From: Fomes fomentarius
Lineage: Eukaryota > Basidiomycota > Agaricomycetes > Polyporales > Polyporaceae
Direction of reading: 5' to 3'
NCBI GenBank assembly: GCA_022606135.1
Contig: JABYQN010000012.1
Span: 806,001-870,000 of the forward strand
DNA: 64,000 nucleotides
A model generated the notes under the pieces. It saw only the letters and a list, made by a program, of their open reading frames with translations, did no database searches and had not been told where the DNA came from. Below are positions 1 to 11,894 of this stretch, piece after piece. A program made the translations under genes and the position numbers. Position 1 is the stretch's first letter. The number at the start of each line of letters is the position of its first letter.

Positions 1-19
1 TATGTACTCTTGCATGCAG

Positions 20-772
20 TATTTGGTTCTGGAGCGTGAGTCACGTCTAATGCACAGAGTCAACACATTGTTCACTCACGACGTATATTTGGCTCTACGC
101 ACAGAGGAAGAACGTGCCGTCCAACCTGAAGGAGACGGCGAAGTCTGTCGACCCGTCTACTTGGGGCACCCCGTCTGCTGCATGGCCCGGGTCCTCCTGC
201 AGAGTGTCCGACCTCTTCTCGCCTCAGCAGCTCATAATCAGCATTACTCTTTGCGGCGACTTGTGCGTCTTTGAGTATGAACGCCCCACATGTTGATTTA
301 ACGAGTTGCCATCTTCTAGCGCTGGAAAAGGGGACGTGTATAGGACCACGTGTGGAAAGCCCGGTGCGGATGTTGATGACAATACCTGCGTGCGTTACAT
401 ATTACCGGCCATAGAAGGACTCAAAGCTGACTCGTATCCTCCCCTCTGCAGTACACGGAGAATGTGGTGGGCTCGGGCACGAATTACGCGGACGCGTTCT
501 TCGACATCAACTACCTGAAGGTCTTCTCGCGCAACGTCACGGCCTCCGAAGAGGCCTCTAGCACCAGCGGCACCGTCTCACTTCCCTCCGGCGTAAGCAC
601 TGCAAATGGGGCGCAGAGCAGTGGCACGTCTCTCGGGAACGGCACTACGTCCACAGGCGTGAATGGCACCACGGATGGTAATGGGAGCGGGAACAGTGCG
701 CGCTCTGTCGAGGTCGTTGGTGCGACGATATTCGGAGCGGCGGCTATTGCAGCGTTTGCGTGGGAGTTGTGA
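20..772 (+). CDS. GH16 family glucanase-like protein, 3' end, GPI-anchored (partial)
   Basis: This is the C-terminal part of a secreted glycoside hydrolase family 16 (laminarinase-like) protein; the catalytic part lies left of the window. Proposed exons are 20-35, 105-262, 320-389 and 452-772, and all phases close. The first visible exon is only 16 nt and encodes IWFWSR once joined to the next. Hallmarks of the end of fungal GH16 domains follow: KNVPSNL, WGTP, SPQQLIISITLCGD, paired cysteines, and YADAFFDINYLKVF. After the domain comes a Ser/Thr/Gly/Asn-rich linker with NGT-type N-glycosylation sites. It ends in a hydrophobic tail (VVGATIFGAAAIAAFAWEL) with no charged residues after it, as in GPI-anchored wall proteins. 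By family it would act on beta-1,3/1,4-glucans or wall cross-links. Substrate cannot be told from this part. Confidence 0.85.
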
Positions 773-2440
773 GATGCTATATACCATGAGTATTCGTTGA
801 GGGGACTAACTTATGTATATGTGTAATGGAGAATTTCGACCCGGTCTGTTACCAGGGGTAACAGCAGTCTGGCAGTGGGAGAGGCGGAAACGACATTATT
901 AAGGGTCGATGTCGACGTCAACTGTGTCACTGAAAGCACGGTATGAGCAAAAGGAAGTGTGGGTAGGCTATGTGAAGTAGAATGCTATTGGGTGACCAGA
1001 GGAGTCGAGCTGAATGCACGTTTCAGCCATGAAGCATCGTATATTGCAAATAAAACACACGATGTCATATTCTGATACTCAAGCGTTCCTCCGAGCGATG
1101 AAGAGACAGGGGGGTTGACACGGACGGACCCGTCCAATGCTTCCAGACACGAGGAATTCTCCGTCCGATGAGAACGTTGGCCTAGTCACAGCACTATGGT
1201 GTTCCCTGATCACAGTCATGCGAGCGTATCCCATTCTCAGACGTACATGTCCGCACACGCGGAGGCAATGAGTCTCCCGTCGAGTATGCGCATATTGGAC
1301 AGATGACGCATAAGACGGACCGGTACCGCAATTGGAAGTGGTTTAGATGGTTGACAGCTGGGCTGCGGCAATATCGAGTTTCCTGCAACGAACTCTAGCA
1401 AAGGGCACATCACGGGAAAGTCACAGAGCATATCAAACCGTATAGTGGCTCGGATTCGGATTCGGATTCGGATCCGGCTTCGACGCAACAGAGTCCGGCA
1501 GACTGGCATCTTCGATGGGTTTCTGGATAAACATGATCTCCCTTGCATACAGCAAGAGGGGCATGATATTAAGTATACAGGGGGGTCCGAGTTCTTCTCC
1601 AGAAACACATATTATGCCTTTGCACATAGGTGGCCGCTGGATGGTGCTCGGAGGAGATATATATACATATGCTATGACTCACTGATACTCGTGTCATTGC
1701 TCGCCACGCAAAATACCTGTCCGCATTCCCATCAATGGGAGCATCCCGACCGGCACCAACGGGGTAAAGCTATCATTCTAATGGAGCCACCGAGAGCAAG
1801 GATGGTAGGAAAGTTGACTCCTTTGTCAGAGACAGTCGTGGCGAGCCTAGCGCAGCAGGAAGTGCAGCGAGCAATCTGGGTGCATCGCTGTCACAGAACA
1901 TGCAGCAATTGAGAACAGCAGTGCGCATTGAGTATAACGGTCAATCTCACCTCTCTCCGATCCGCAGAACCACTGCTCCGCCGTCCCCTGCGAGCCAGAG
2001 GATGTCGATATATGTGTGAGAAGACAGCAGGCCAAACGACTGATTGAGCGCGTCTTGAATGACTTTACGAATCGTAAGGGATTCGGTGCATGGTGGTGTC
2101 ACGGACAAGCGGATATAACGATGCCTCGGTGCAAGGCGACGTGGCATGGATTATTGGATGCGGAGGCCGGTGGCTCGAAACTTGAATGAGCGAGGAAGGG
2201 AAATAATGGGAAGTGTGGGTCTTCATCGGATATTAAACTTATCGATTATCTGGCTTTATGGGCGCTAGCAATAACAGCCTTGAATGATCTCATCTCACGT
2301 GTACTGTGACGAAACAGTGGCGGGCCCTGCGCATCTCTGGTGGCGGCCACTCTCAGCTTTCTCGGCCTCCGCTGCCTCTCCTCCCTCTTGACCTCCCCGC
2401 TCATCCTATCGCTGCGTTTGCTGAACGATCCCGCTGTCCT
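773..2440. other. Intergenic region, no supported gene
   Basis: No reading frame here resembles a protein. The only feature seen is a short hexanucleotide run near 1451-1478, listed separately. The last 150 bases probably contain the promoter and 5' UTR of the palmitoyltransferase gene. Confidence 0.6.
1451..1478. repeat. Short (CGGATT)n microsatellite
   Basis: About four and a half tandem copies of CGGATT, with one C/T variant near the end. The artificial Arg-Ile reading frame that crosses it is a product of the repeat. Confidence 0.85.
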
Positions 2441-4597
2441 ATGGCACGAAATGACACGTTCGCTCGTGGAACGGAACACAAATGTATGGGCATCGTCGAG
2501 GAGGCCATGGAGAAGCGGGAGGCGAAGCGGAATAAGCCCCAACCATGGATCGCGCGCAAGCTTGCGGTTTTTGTCACCTTAGGCATTATTGGCTACGCCT
2601 GGTATGTCTACGTTGGAAGGTTGTGCGTCCCTATGATCAGGCAGGACGATAGCGCGTTAGGGAGTCGAGAGATGGGTGGTGAGTTGTATGGACACTTCAC
2701 AGGCTTCTTGTATACCCACATATCTCGTTCCCCAATAGTCGGATTCCTGGTTATCTTTTGCATCTTGGGGCTAATGATGATGTGGGCCTACGAAAAGGTA
2801 CGTCACACGTTACAAGTGAACAATCTGATCCAGAGTCCCGTGCAAGCTATGTGCTGCACTCCTCTGTGCGCACTTCGCTGGACCGGCTCCAGGATGTGGG
2901 ATGCGTTCGCATTGCTCCCTACTTGACCGCGCCTTCACCATGTCAACTCTATGAAATTTCGTGACACTGACATGCGGCCCTTGCCTTAAATAGATTGTTC
3001 TCACATCTCCTGGCCTTGCGAATCACGTATGTCTCCGTACACTCCCGTAATGCCTGTTCGCTCACCTGAATATGATCCAAACACAGCACGTGCAGAAGTC
3101 GCCTCCTCCAAATGTCGGCGACGCACCTCCAATATGGTGGGAGACTCAGAGTGAAGCAGACCTGGCAGCTGCACGCTTTCAAGCGTCGCGAAACCCCCCG
3201 CCACCGCCGCCGCCGCTAAACCTGCCACAGCCGCCACCACCGTCTCACTCAAAGCACAGCCGTTCTGACTCCCATCAGAACAAGAGCGAAATCCGCTCTG
3301 AGCAAGATGGACCCGCAAGCACCGACTCGAGGCGCAAAGCTTCTCAGGGTGGTATGTCTGTCTCCCTTTCATATCACAGTTTGTAGTGACAATGATGTCC
3401 AGGACGTGCGCACGAGCCACAAGCAGACGAGAACGCCGGTACTACAGATGCGTTGCCACCAGTCGCTGCAGCGAAAGCCAAAGCGACCGTGGGGGATGTC
3501 CCATCACCGACGTCACGTCAACCCAGTCAGATGCCGCCAGGACCAACAGCAACGCCGGCCACATCGAACTCGCAGAAACCGATGATGTACTCGCGTAAGC
3601 CCTCGCCGACGCCAGTGCTCCTCCCGAAGTACAGGTACTGCCACAAAGATGGGTTTGAGAAACCGTTGAGGGCACACCATTGTCGAGCGTGCGGGACGTG
3701 CGTCCTGCGCTACGATCACCATTGTCCGTGGGTTGGGCAGTGTATAGGAGCGCGGAATCATCGAGTGAGTCTACGCGGACTTGGTATAGTTGATCTCGTG
3801 AGCTCCTTCGTTGACCAATGTCTACACCAGTTTTTCTTGATCTTCGTCTTCTGGGCGCTCATATTCTGCTCGTGGGTTTTCTCGACCCTGGTGGGGCTGA
3901 ATGCACGCGCGTCGACGATCCGGCCGAACTTCGAGGTTGATCCGCAACTTGTCGTTATCGCTGCCTTGTGAGTGCGCTTGGTCGGAGAGTTGCTACGTGT
4001 TACTAACGCTGCGCTGACATCGATCGCATACATCAGCGCGGGCTTCTTTGGCATCTTCACGGCAGCACTACTTGTTACGCATATATTAATACTCACCAGT
4101 AACATGTCGACCGTAGAGCAGATGGGGATGCGGAGGATGCGCGAACGCGAGGACCGCGTGCTCGCCAGGTTATACTCATGGTGGCAAATCCGGTACGTCT
4201 TCTGCGTCCTGCTCTCCGTTCTTGCCTCGGTCCGCTGACGCATTCACGTGTTCCCGTGCACGCGTATAGGGAGAAGAGGATGATGAAGCAGCAGTGGGAC
4301 GCAGAATGGGGGCGGATAGGCAAGGAGGGACACATGTGGTGGCTCGGGAGCGCGCGCAAGAACTGGGAGTCGACCATGGGCGACAGGGTCTGGATGTGGT
4401 TCTGTGAGTACCGCCTTGCCCCTCGCTCGCTCGCGTCCGCTTCCTTGCCTCCGAGTACTGACGATTTTGTGTGTATGAATGGCGTAGTGCCGATTGGGAA
4501 GAGCCCAGACGACGGCCTGAGCTATGTGGTGAACCCGCGGTTCGATAAGGAAGGCAGGTGGCTGCCACGAAGCGAGTGGCCTGCGGCGCTGCGATGA
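2441..4597 (+). CDS. DHHC-type protein S-palmitoyltransferase
   Basis: An integral membrane enzyme that transfers palmitate to cysteines of target proteins. Exons: 2441-2678, 2739-2797, 2994-3026, 3087-3351, 3403-3764, 3831-3967, 4037-4192, 4270-4403, 4488-4597. All phases close, giving 497 aa. TM1 (about residues 41-58) and TM2 (about 80-97) are followed by TSPG in a 33-nt exon. A Pro/Ser-rich stretch of about 160 residues comes next, then the Cys-rich domain (about 274-319) with CHxC spacing and the catalytic DHHC tetrapeptide near 303-306. TM3 (about 320-342) and TM4 (about 357-385) follow, then a soluble tail ending NPRFDKEGRWLP. The order matches fungal PFA3-like enzymes and the catalytic residues are intact. 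The start is the first in-frame ATG before a Lys/Arg-rich cytosolic segment; the ATG at residue 16 is an alternative. The 196-nt third intron is the longest. Confidence 0.88.
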
Positions 4598-5251
4598 TCC
4601 CTGGCAGCCCTTCCTGGCCTCCCCTTCTCCCGACAGACCCCGCTTCGCTTCACTTCAAGACATCGCATTCCCACCGCAACATGAAGGGGCGTCCTGGAGC
4701 CGCTCCCCACATTAGATCTCTTAACACGACGGCTACGAGCTCAATGGAACAACCTACGATTTACGATCATCATCTACCCACGTTATCTCCGGTCGGGTCT
4801 CGACCCGCAGCCATTATTTGCTATCGCATCGCTCTGTATACAAGCACAAGCATATAGGATCCGGATCTGGAACTTCGTTATCACTAGGATCGCATTATAT
4901 TATGGTACAAGTTATTCGGCCGCTTGAATGTTCCTATTCGCCAGACCTGCGTGGAAGAAGAGGCGCCGTTGGTGGCTATTTGCAGTGTCGTGCTATTCAG
5001 AACGAACGCTCCTCCTTGCTTGTTCTCCCCCCGAGAGTCTGTAGCTGCAGTGCTTAACAGAGCATTCGAGTACAGCCACAACCAGCTCCGACGATAATAT
5101 GCAGCAGAATTTTTCTGGAGGCTGACAGCGAACCTGCGAAGAGGGAGGGTCGACGGCGCACAATCACCATTCCGTTTCCCCGTATCTTAGGTATGCCCGT
5201 GACTGCCGCAGAGCTCATTTGTAGCTTTCTACCGACGAGAGGTACACGTTC
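4598..5251. other. Intergenic region
   Basis: Lies between the palmitoyltransferase stop and the first remnant of the FRGT-family pseudogene. Presumably the 3' UTR of the former and the dead promoter of the latter. No supported gene. Confidence 0.55.
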
Positions 5252-6192
5252 ATCTCTCACCCTCGCAGCACCGGCGAGAAGAGCCGAACTTCCGCGGCAC
5301 ATCCTCCATCCTCACCACTTGCCTGAGCACGCTCTTTCTATGCGCGTGGTTCACGTGGGTATTCCGCAGGCTAAATCGCCCTCAATGATGCGTCTGGACA
5401 AAATCGGTTGGGTTGTGATTGGGTTGTTGGCGCTCGATATGCTACTCTGGGTCGCGTTCCAGCAGTTCCAGATAGCGTGCAGCCTCACGCTGTACGCGCG
5501 GGCGATGCTCCAGCTTCGCTCGCAATCTCCCTCATGGCTTGTGCGTGTACTTGGTCAAGCTTCTCGTGTTGAACGCAGGGTCAGTCTGATGTTGCTGCTT
5601 GTCCTCATCATCATCGAGTCTAAGTACTCATGCTTTGTAACTGCACAAAACCAAGGATGTAAGTTCATTGGAGGATCTGGATGGTCTTTTGGGCGACTTT
5701 CATTCCCCTGCCATGTTGCGTACTCGCTATTTCGCTGAAGGCAGTGGAGCATCTCCAACAACCATGATTCTCCGCCCATCCACAAGCATCCGTGGACCAT
5801 TGACACACAGCTATTACGCCATTATGGGCGGATTCGTCCTCCAAGACCCCCACTCCGAACTCGTAGACCGCTTCCTGCCCTTGTGGCAGCGTAACGGTGT
5901 GCTCTCCGAAGCGGGCGTTCGTTTCCTCATGAAACACGAGCCTGCCCTCATGCCCGACCTGCCGCTCGCCGAGATCGTCGACAAAAGCAAGGCCGGCGGA
6001 GTCGCGAAAGCACCTATCGCTCGCCAGGTGCTGTGGTTCTGTCTGAACTGCCTGGTTCGTCTTGCGCAAGGCCTCCCGCTTCCTCTACTCGCAGCCGCTA
6101 CTATCGCCGATGCGCTATGTGCACTCCTCACCTACACTCTTTGGTGGAAGAAGCCTAAGGTCGTAGCTGGTTCGGGGCTCCTGCTTTCGTAA
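5252..6192 (+). pseudogene. FRGT-family membrane protein, copy A, decayed
   Basis: A broken relative of the two intact genes downstream. The position of the start codon of copy C (ATG) is ATC here, and a base is missing before the conserved EEPNFRGT segment. That segment (FRGTSSILTTCLSTLFLCAW) lies in one frame. The next conserved block (IGWVVIGLLALDMLLWVAFQ) lies in another. An extra A near 5798 splits HPWT from HSYYAIMGGFVLQDPH. The largest intact stretch is about 5799-6165 (GGFVLQDPH to WWKKPK). Homology then stops and the frame closes at 6192, so the C-terminal third with its last membrane segments is missing. Three or more lesions plus truncation make a functional product very unlikely. 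Confidence 0.8.
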
Positions 6193-8039
6193 TCGAATGG
6201 ACAACTTGTCAATTTTGACCGCGCTGACGTTGGTGGTTTTACTGCTTTTGTTGTATGGAACCCTTATATTTGAGGAACCGAAATTGGCATAGTATTCACA
6301 CAATGCATGGACATGTACATCGATGTGATCACGACCTTCAATGATTCGAAGGTTTACCTGCGGACTCAAAGCGCCCGCGCGGGTATATCAGACGAGCATG
6401 ACAAATGTGCATGTTTGCCGCCGAAGTCGTTCTGAAAGGCCGCTTGGTTGACTTCCACCATAACAAGCCATACCCCCAACCCAATTCACGAGGTAGTGGT
6501 AAAATTGCTCCACCGTATATCGTTGCAGTGTGCAGCAGGCCATCATGCATCATTAACGAAGATGTTACCCTACCTAAGTAATGCGCTGAGGAAACGGCGT
6601 GGTTTCAGCCACGATTGAAGCTTCTAGACGCTCTTCCGTCCTTTTTTATAAGCGTCGGTGCTCGGGTGAGTCTTAACGAGAACTTGAAGGCCTTGTAATA
6701 TGCGGAAAACATGAAACTCGTTGTTCAGACTCTAGTCGTGCTGGTTACTTATAGGTTCACGCACGACCTTGACGTCCCAGGAGCGTTCTCTGCTCATGTG
6801 GTTCACTGTCGTTCCATCATTATCGACAAGTGAATCCAACCCTCTCATGTGCGTCCCATGAGCACGCTACTACTAGGCGTGTGGTCCCACCCCGCATCGA
6901 TATCACAGATGCGTGGGCAAGATCAATCGATTGACCAATGACCGGGTTCCTCGCCTCCCTGTACCTTTCAGCACCCCAACGAGCGTACGACCCACCTTCC
7001 TAACCACCCTCCGGTTCATGTGTACTTCGTCAGAGTTCCAGTCCGGACTCAAGGTGAGTTGCGCACCACTTGGTCTACGATCGTCACTTACCCCGATCTA
7101 GACTACAGATAGAGTGTGTGACGGGATCATCAAAGTTCATCCCTCTATTCGAATCATACTCATGGTGGCTCTACCCCAAACGTCTAACACGCATCTTCAA
7201 GTGACCATGAGTTTAAACTGCGCTAACGTGCTTGGCTCGGGGTTCCTGCTTCCACTCTGGGATATCCAGTGAATAGTAAGTCTGAACCTTGACTCAGTGG
7301 ATTTTCAGTACGCGCTGCGCGATTCACTGACGAAGTATCAGATTACTCGTCCGTGTCAATACTAGCCATCGGATCCGAACTGGAGAACGGATGTCGAATG
7401 TATTGAGTGTCCTGAACGGTAAGGACATCCCCACGCGAGTCACGAGGCCGCGTATCAGCAATCGATATGACTGCGCTGTTGCGACGGCTGTGGTGAACGG
7501 TGCGTCATTTCATTTTGGCTCTTCATCACCATGCCTCATCCTCTCCGTCTGATCCACCATATGTCTTGAGGCTCCCGGGCCCGACCATCTGGCGTTGTCG
7601 ATGAATATTCACAGGATGAAACGAGGTTTCATTCATGAAAGCTTCAGGTCTGTGCACGATCTATGTCGACCTTCGCTGGTTGAAGCTCATGGTTTCAAGG
7701 GCGACCGCTCATTGGTCACTTCCAACATGACCCTTCCAGCCCACTGTCTCATTCCGCACCAAACTCTCCGATGAAGCGGCCATCTCCCGGTGACAATGAT
7801 TGTTGTTGGCTACTACTTCCGTCGCAACGAGGGCTCCAGCATACTTCGTGCCACTTCCTGGCGTAGCGACTCGCCCGTTGCAGGAGATGGGCTGTTCTGA
7901 GAGCCACCGAACGTTACAAGCACACAGATATCATGAGAGTCCACGATGCTTATATAGATGCCCCGGGAGATAGTAGACATCCCCAAGAATCGTCTACCGA
8001 CTAGTGACCAGATACCCTCCCCGAATCCACCTCTGCTAG
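6193..8039. other. Intergenic region between FRGT copies A and B
   Basis: No coding sequence recognised. The missing C-terminal third of copy A is not found here. The last 120 bases contain the TATA-like element of copy B. Confidence 0.55.
7951..7957 (+). promoter_or_regulatory. TATA-like box of FRGT copy B
   Basis: TATATAG lies 83 bp before the proposed ATG at 8040. Copy C has a similar element at almost the same distance (79 bp). Confidence 0.45.
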
Positions 8040-9872
8040 ATGAACTCCACGATTATTGTCTGGCAAGATGAGCCAGACTTTCGTGGCACCTACACTATTC
8101 TCACTAGCTGCATGAGCACGCTCTTGCTATGCGTCTGGTCAGCCCTTCATCTCGACATTCCTGGACAGGGGGAATCGAAGCTCAAAAGACATATGAGCAA
8201 GACTGGTTGGCTCATCATCGGCCTGCTCGCCCCAGAGCTACTCCTCTGGGTGGCGTTCCAAGAACTGCAGGCAGCGTGCAGCCTTACGTTGGATGCACAA
8301 GAGGTACTCAAAACCGGGTCGAGATCGTCCCACGATCCACTAGTCTGCTTTATCGGTCGCCGGGTCTCGCGCCCACAGGTAATTCGGTCTTTCTGTGTAC
8401 CGTCATATTCACCACTGAAGCCTGAATATGTCCTACAGAAGTATTTCGAGGAAAAAGAGCTCGTAGACGAAGAGCTTCGCAGTCTGAGAAGTGACTCTGG
8501 TCGCGAATCCCCATCCCTCAAGTCAAACAGAGTCCGAAAGCATCCCTGGACGTTAGCGCATAGCTTCTACGCCATCATGGGCGGCTTCGTCCTTCAAGAA
8601 CCCCATCCAGATCCCAAACACCGCTACCTCCCATGCTGGCAGCGTAACGGTGTTCTCACCGCTGCCGGCATCCGTTTCCTCCTGGAACACGATCCGGACC
8701 TCATTCCTGACCTTTCGCTCTCTGAAATCAAAGACAGAAGCAAGGAGGGTGGAATGGAAAAGGCGATTCTCGTCTGGCAGGTTATATGGTTCATCTTAGA
8801 CTGTTTGAATCGACTTGCGCAAGGTCTTCCACTCTCCTTGCTCGAGGTTTCAACCATCGCGCATGCTCTATGCGCGCTCCTCACATGCGCGATGTGGTGG
8901 AAGAAACCGAAGGATGTCTCTGAACCCACGGTCATTGAAAACCCGCACGCGCGTCCACTCGGTGCATGGATGTCCATGGCGAGCAAAAGGCGGCGCTATG
9001 TCTTTGCCGGACATTTCCTCCTAGACCGCAAGTCCGAGGGGAGTCTGGAAATCGCACACACACTGCGTTCCGAAACCTCATGGTCTGAGGTTGAGGTATC
9101 CACAGCTCCTTGGATGCCGACTCTATGGGACCCCTTGCGCACGTATGTGTGGCCTTGGCTGGCAAAGCACGTGTACGACCGTTTAGTGCCTTTGCAGCCG
9201 TCCTACGGGGCCTTATGCCAGTTCAACCCAGACCACACTGCGTACGAGGAAGATGCCGCGAGGTCGCGTCGAAAGGCCCTCGCTCAGGAGGCTAGCGAAC
9301 AGTATTCGCTTCCAAGACCACGGTGCGAGTCGGGGATGCAAGGTCCCTTCGTTGCGCCTGTAGCGCATCTTCAGGAGGCGACGTTCGCGTTGGCATTAAC
9401 GGAGATACAGTGGGAGCATAAACGGGTCAATGGTGCCTTCGTCGTGAACCGTGCCCGCTTGCGCATGCTCCTTCTGATCGCGGTCCTGACCGCAACATAC
9501 GGATTCCCTCACATACTCGGTTGGCACGCGGACTTCGGAGGTGGTGCTATAGGTGCGTTTGAACAAACATTGTGGCGCGCGGCAACAGTGACGGTCATGG
9601 TCTCGGGACTCATCCTGGACATCGTGTTCTATCTCGTCGGGTTTCTCAAGTTGATGAAACCCTCAGACAAGTCGACGCCCGCTGCTCCCATTACCACTGC
9701 TCTATATCAGTGGGCCGTAGTAGTGTCCTCGATTCTTGTTCCGGCAATTCCTCTGCTATACATCGCTACGAGTACATACCTTCTTGCGGAAAGCTTCCGG
9801 CAGTTGTTCGCGCTTCCCGCTCAGGCCTTTGAACTGGCGTCATGGGGAAACTACTGGCCGCATTTCTCCTGA
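8040..9872 (+). CDS. Uncharacterised multi-pass membrane protein, FRGT family, copy B
   Basis: Function unknown. It resembles a large family of Agaricomycete membrane proteins with an N-terminal DEPxFRGT motif followed by a helix ending LLLCVW. Model: exons 8040-8378 and 8439-9872, 590 aa. The 60-nt intron sits where copy C has its intron; because it is a multiple of three with no stop, an unspliced 610-aa form is also open. Hydrophobic segments lie near residues 20-38, 57-76 and 265-290, with three more in the last 150 residues. Conserved blocks shared with copy C are AIMGGFVLQ, WQRNGVL, the WWxKP motif, APVAHLQEATFAL and an identical C-terminus SWGNYWPHFS. The middle (about 300-440) is soluble and variable. 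No catalytic motif or signal peptide is seen. Copies A, B and C run in the same direction, which indicates tandem duplication. Confidence 0.85.
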   Translation: MNSTIIVWQDEPDFRGTYTILTSCMSTLLLCVWSALHLDIPGQGESKLKRHMSKTGWLIIGLLAPELLLWVAFQELQAACSLTLDAQEVLKTGSRSSHDPLVCFIGRRVSRPQVIRSFCVPSYSPLKPEYVLQKYFEEKELVDEELRSLRSDSGRESPSLKSNRVRKHPWTLAHSFYAIMGGFVLQEPHPDPKHRYLPCWQRNGVLTAAGIRFLLEHDPDLIPDLSLSEIKDRSKEGGMEKAILVWQVIWFILDCLNRLAQGLPLSLLEVSTIAHALCALLTCAMWWKKPKDVSEPTVIENPHARPLGAWMSMASKRRRYVFAGHFLLDRKSEGSLEIAHTLRSETSWSEVEVSTAPWMPTLWDPLRTYVWPWLAKHVYDRLVPLQPSYGALCQFNPDHTAYEEDAARSRRKALAQEASEQYSLPRPRCESGMQGPFVAPVAHLQEATFALALTEIQWEHKRVNGAFVVNRARLRMLLLIAVLTATYGFPHILGWHADFGGGAIGAFEQTLWRAATVTVMVSGLILDIVFYLVGFLKLMKPSDKSTPAAPITTALYQWAVVVSSILVPAIPLLYIATSTYLLAESFRQLFALPAQAFELASWGNYWPHFS

Positions 9873-11894
9873 TTCATGTATTTGGATACTATTCTCCACT
9901 ATGCGTTTATCTGTCTTGCATTTGTATACTAGTATTCTACCAGTGGTTTTATTGCATTTCGGTCGCAGAACTGTGGATTCGGGTCCTCACTGTTTTCCTA
10001 GCGAACGATTATACTCAGTACCGTTTCACACGGGTTTGACCAGGATTCAAACCCCGATTGACAGGTCGACTGAGCACCTCGTTCACCGCGCTTTGCAGTA
10101 GTACAACGTGTTGGGTTGCTGCATTTCGAACGCATGTACAGCAACTTACACTCAACCTCAATTGCATCCGGACGGACCACAAATAATTGTGCACCCAGAC
10201 TTCACTGAAACGTTCCCTCGACAAAGGTGGCGATCTACAACTTGTGGGACGCTTGCTCACTTGAGGTTAATCTCCTACATCGTAATAGTTTAAAGGACGA
10301 ATAGACAGAAATTAGGGGATACCTACAGACACTACCCATACAATGTCACCTTCAATCGTCTTACACATTATCAAGGCGGGGACGCATGAATTCGAACAAG
10401 TCCGTAGCGCCCATCTACTCAGTCACGTGGAGGCGTTCAGGCACAGGTGGGAGAATAACCTTCACGACAGACAAAGGTCCATTCTGCACCACGCGATAGG
10501 CAGCCTATAGAGAGTGCAAAGGCGAAAACTGGATGTCAACAGTCATGCGATAGGTTAACTCCGCCACAATTGCATGCCTATAACCCGCCTATAGCCCGGT
10601 GCAAAATCTGACGGTGTCCCTTGCTCACAGTGGCCGGTGATGTGATATCGCTTATGAACCAGGCGGAAGTGCGCTGTGAAACAGCTTCAAGTGGTCCATA
10701 GTATGCACATCCGCAACGCGAGGCGGGATGCTCCAGTATCCTTTATTACCATCCAAGGGGCTGTCAATTTGCCAGTTCCTCCGCTCGGCTAAACAAGCAG
10801 ACTAGGAGACGATCTATCATCTGAACTTAGCGGAGAACACCCTGGGGGCAAGACTATAGTAATCGTACTGAAGCTATGAGTATATCTCATTATCGGTCAC
10901 TCTGTCGAGTCGCCAATGCTGGTGTACGATATGCCCTCTCCCTCTCTCGGCTATATACTAACATATAATTAGAGGGTGGGAACTTGTGGTCACAATTCGT
11001 TTGGCAACCGCGTTGTATCGTGGATGCTTGACGTAGCACTGCGATGCTCCCTGCTGCGCCCTTCCGCGCCCTTCCACGCCTTAAACTTTGAGCGACTGTA
11101 CAGTGTACCACCCCCTAACTTTCAGAGCCTTGCGTATACACAGGTGTGTCTCCACCCTTGAACCAAGGGTAAATTACTGAGCCACGTCTGCACATGTTCT
11201 CAATGTGATAGAACTTTATGAACATGCAGTTTTGAAGGTGGGTACTATGTCGGGCATTGATATGTATCGGCGCTGTTTAATGTGACCGTTGCTTGATAAA
11301 TGTAGTTCGACCTCCTTCGCCCGAGAAGCATGATATGCGCGGAGGGGAGGTGAAGTCGGGGGATTGTAAGATGAGTGTCATCTTCGCTGCACGATGAACC
11401 AGAGAGAACTCATTCCTTTGAGTCACCTGAACATGAAGATTAGTGCGCTTTTCACGCTCGTCCAGCGGCGGTATTGACAACTCACCAGGTGCAGATATGT
11501 ATTCTCAAGTCGCGTCACAGTGCACATATTGCAAACCCGTCATGATCTCATTAAGGGGCAAGCACGAGTCGAATCAACTTCACCTTGTATGTAGCAGTAT
11601 GTCATGCTCTGTCTGCTCCGCGACAGTCACAACTAATGAGGGCAGATCACTCCATATGATGCAAGAGGCCGCCGCGCGGATCCCGTGAGGAACGTGAGAA
11701 GGGCACACTCCTTGTTCCAGGTCCTCGGACCTTCGACGACAATACGGTATGTTACGGGACGCAAGGTCAGCAAACACGACTCAATACAAAGACAACGAGG
11801 GATCGTACTATACATATGCATAGGGAGGTTCCCTCTCGGCAACGACTGAGAAACACCCCCACACAATCGCTCTCCAATCATCCCCACTCTTCCC
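9873..11894. other. Intergenic region between FRGT copies B and C
   Basis: About 2 kb without a recognisable gene or repeat family. Only the promoter region of copy C at the right edge can be inferred. Confidence 0.55.
11809..11816 (+). promoter_or_regulatory. TATA-like box of FRGT copy C
   Basis: TATACATA lies 79 bp before the ATG at 11895, matching the position of the TATA-like element in copy B. Confidence 0.4.

Noticed and set aside
1445..1912. 155-codon plus-strand frame beginning with alternating Arg-Ile
   Set aside because: The start is produced by the CGGATT microsatellite and the rest has no protein-like composition or family motif.
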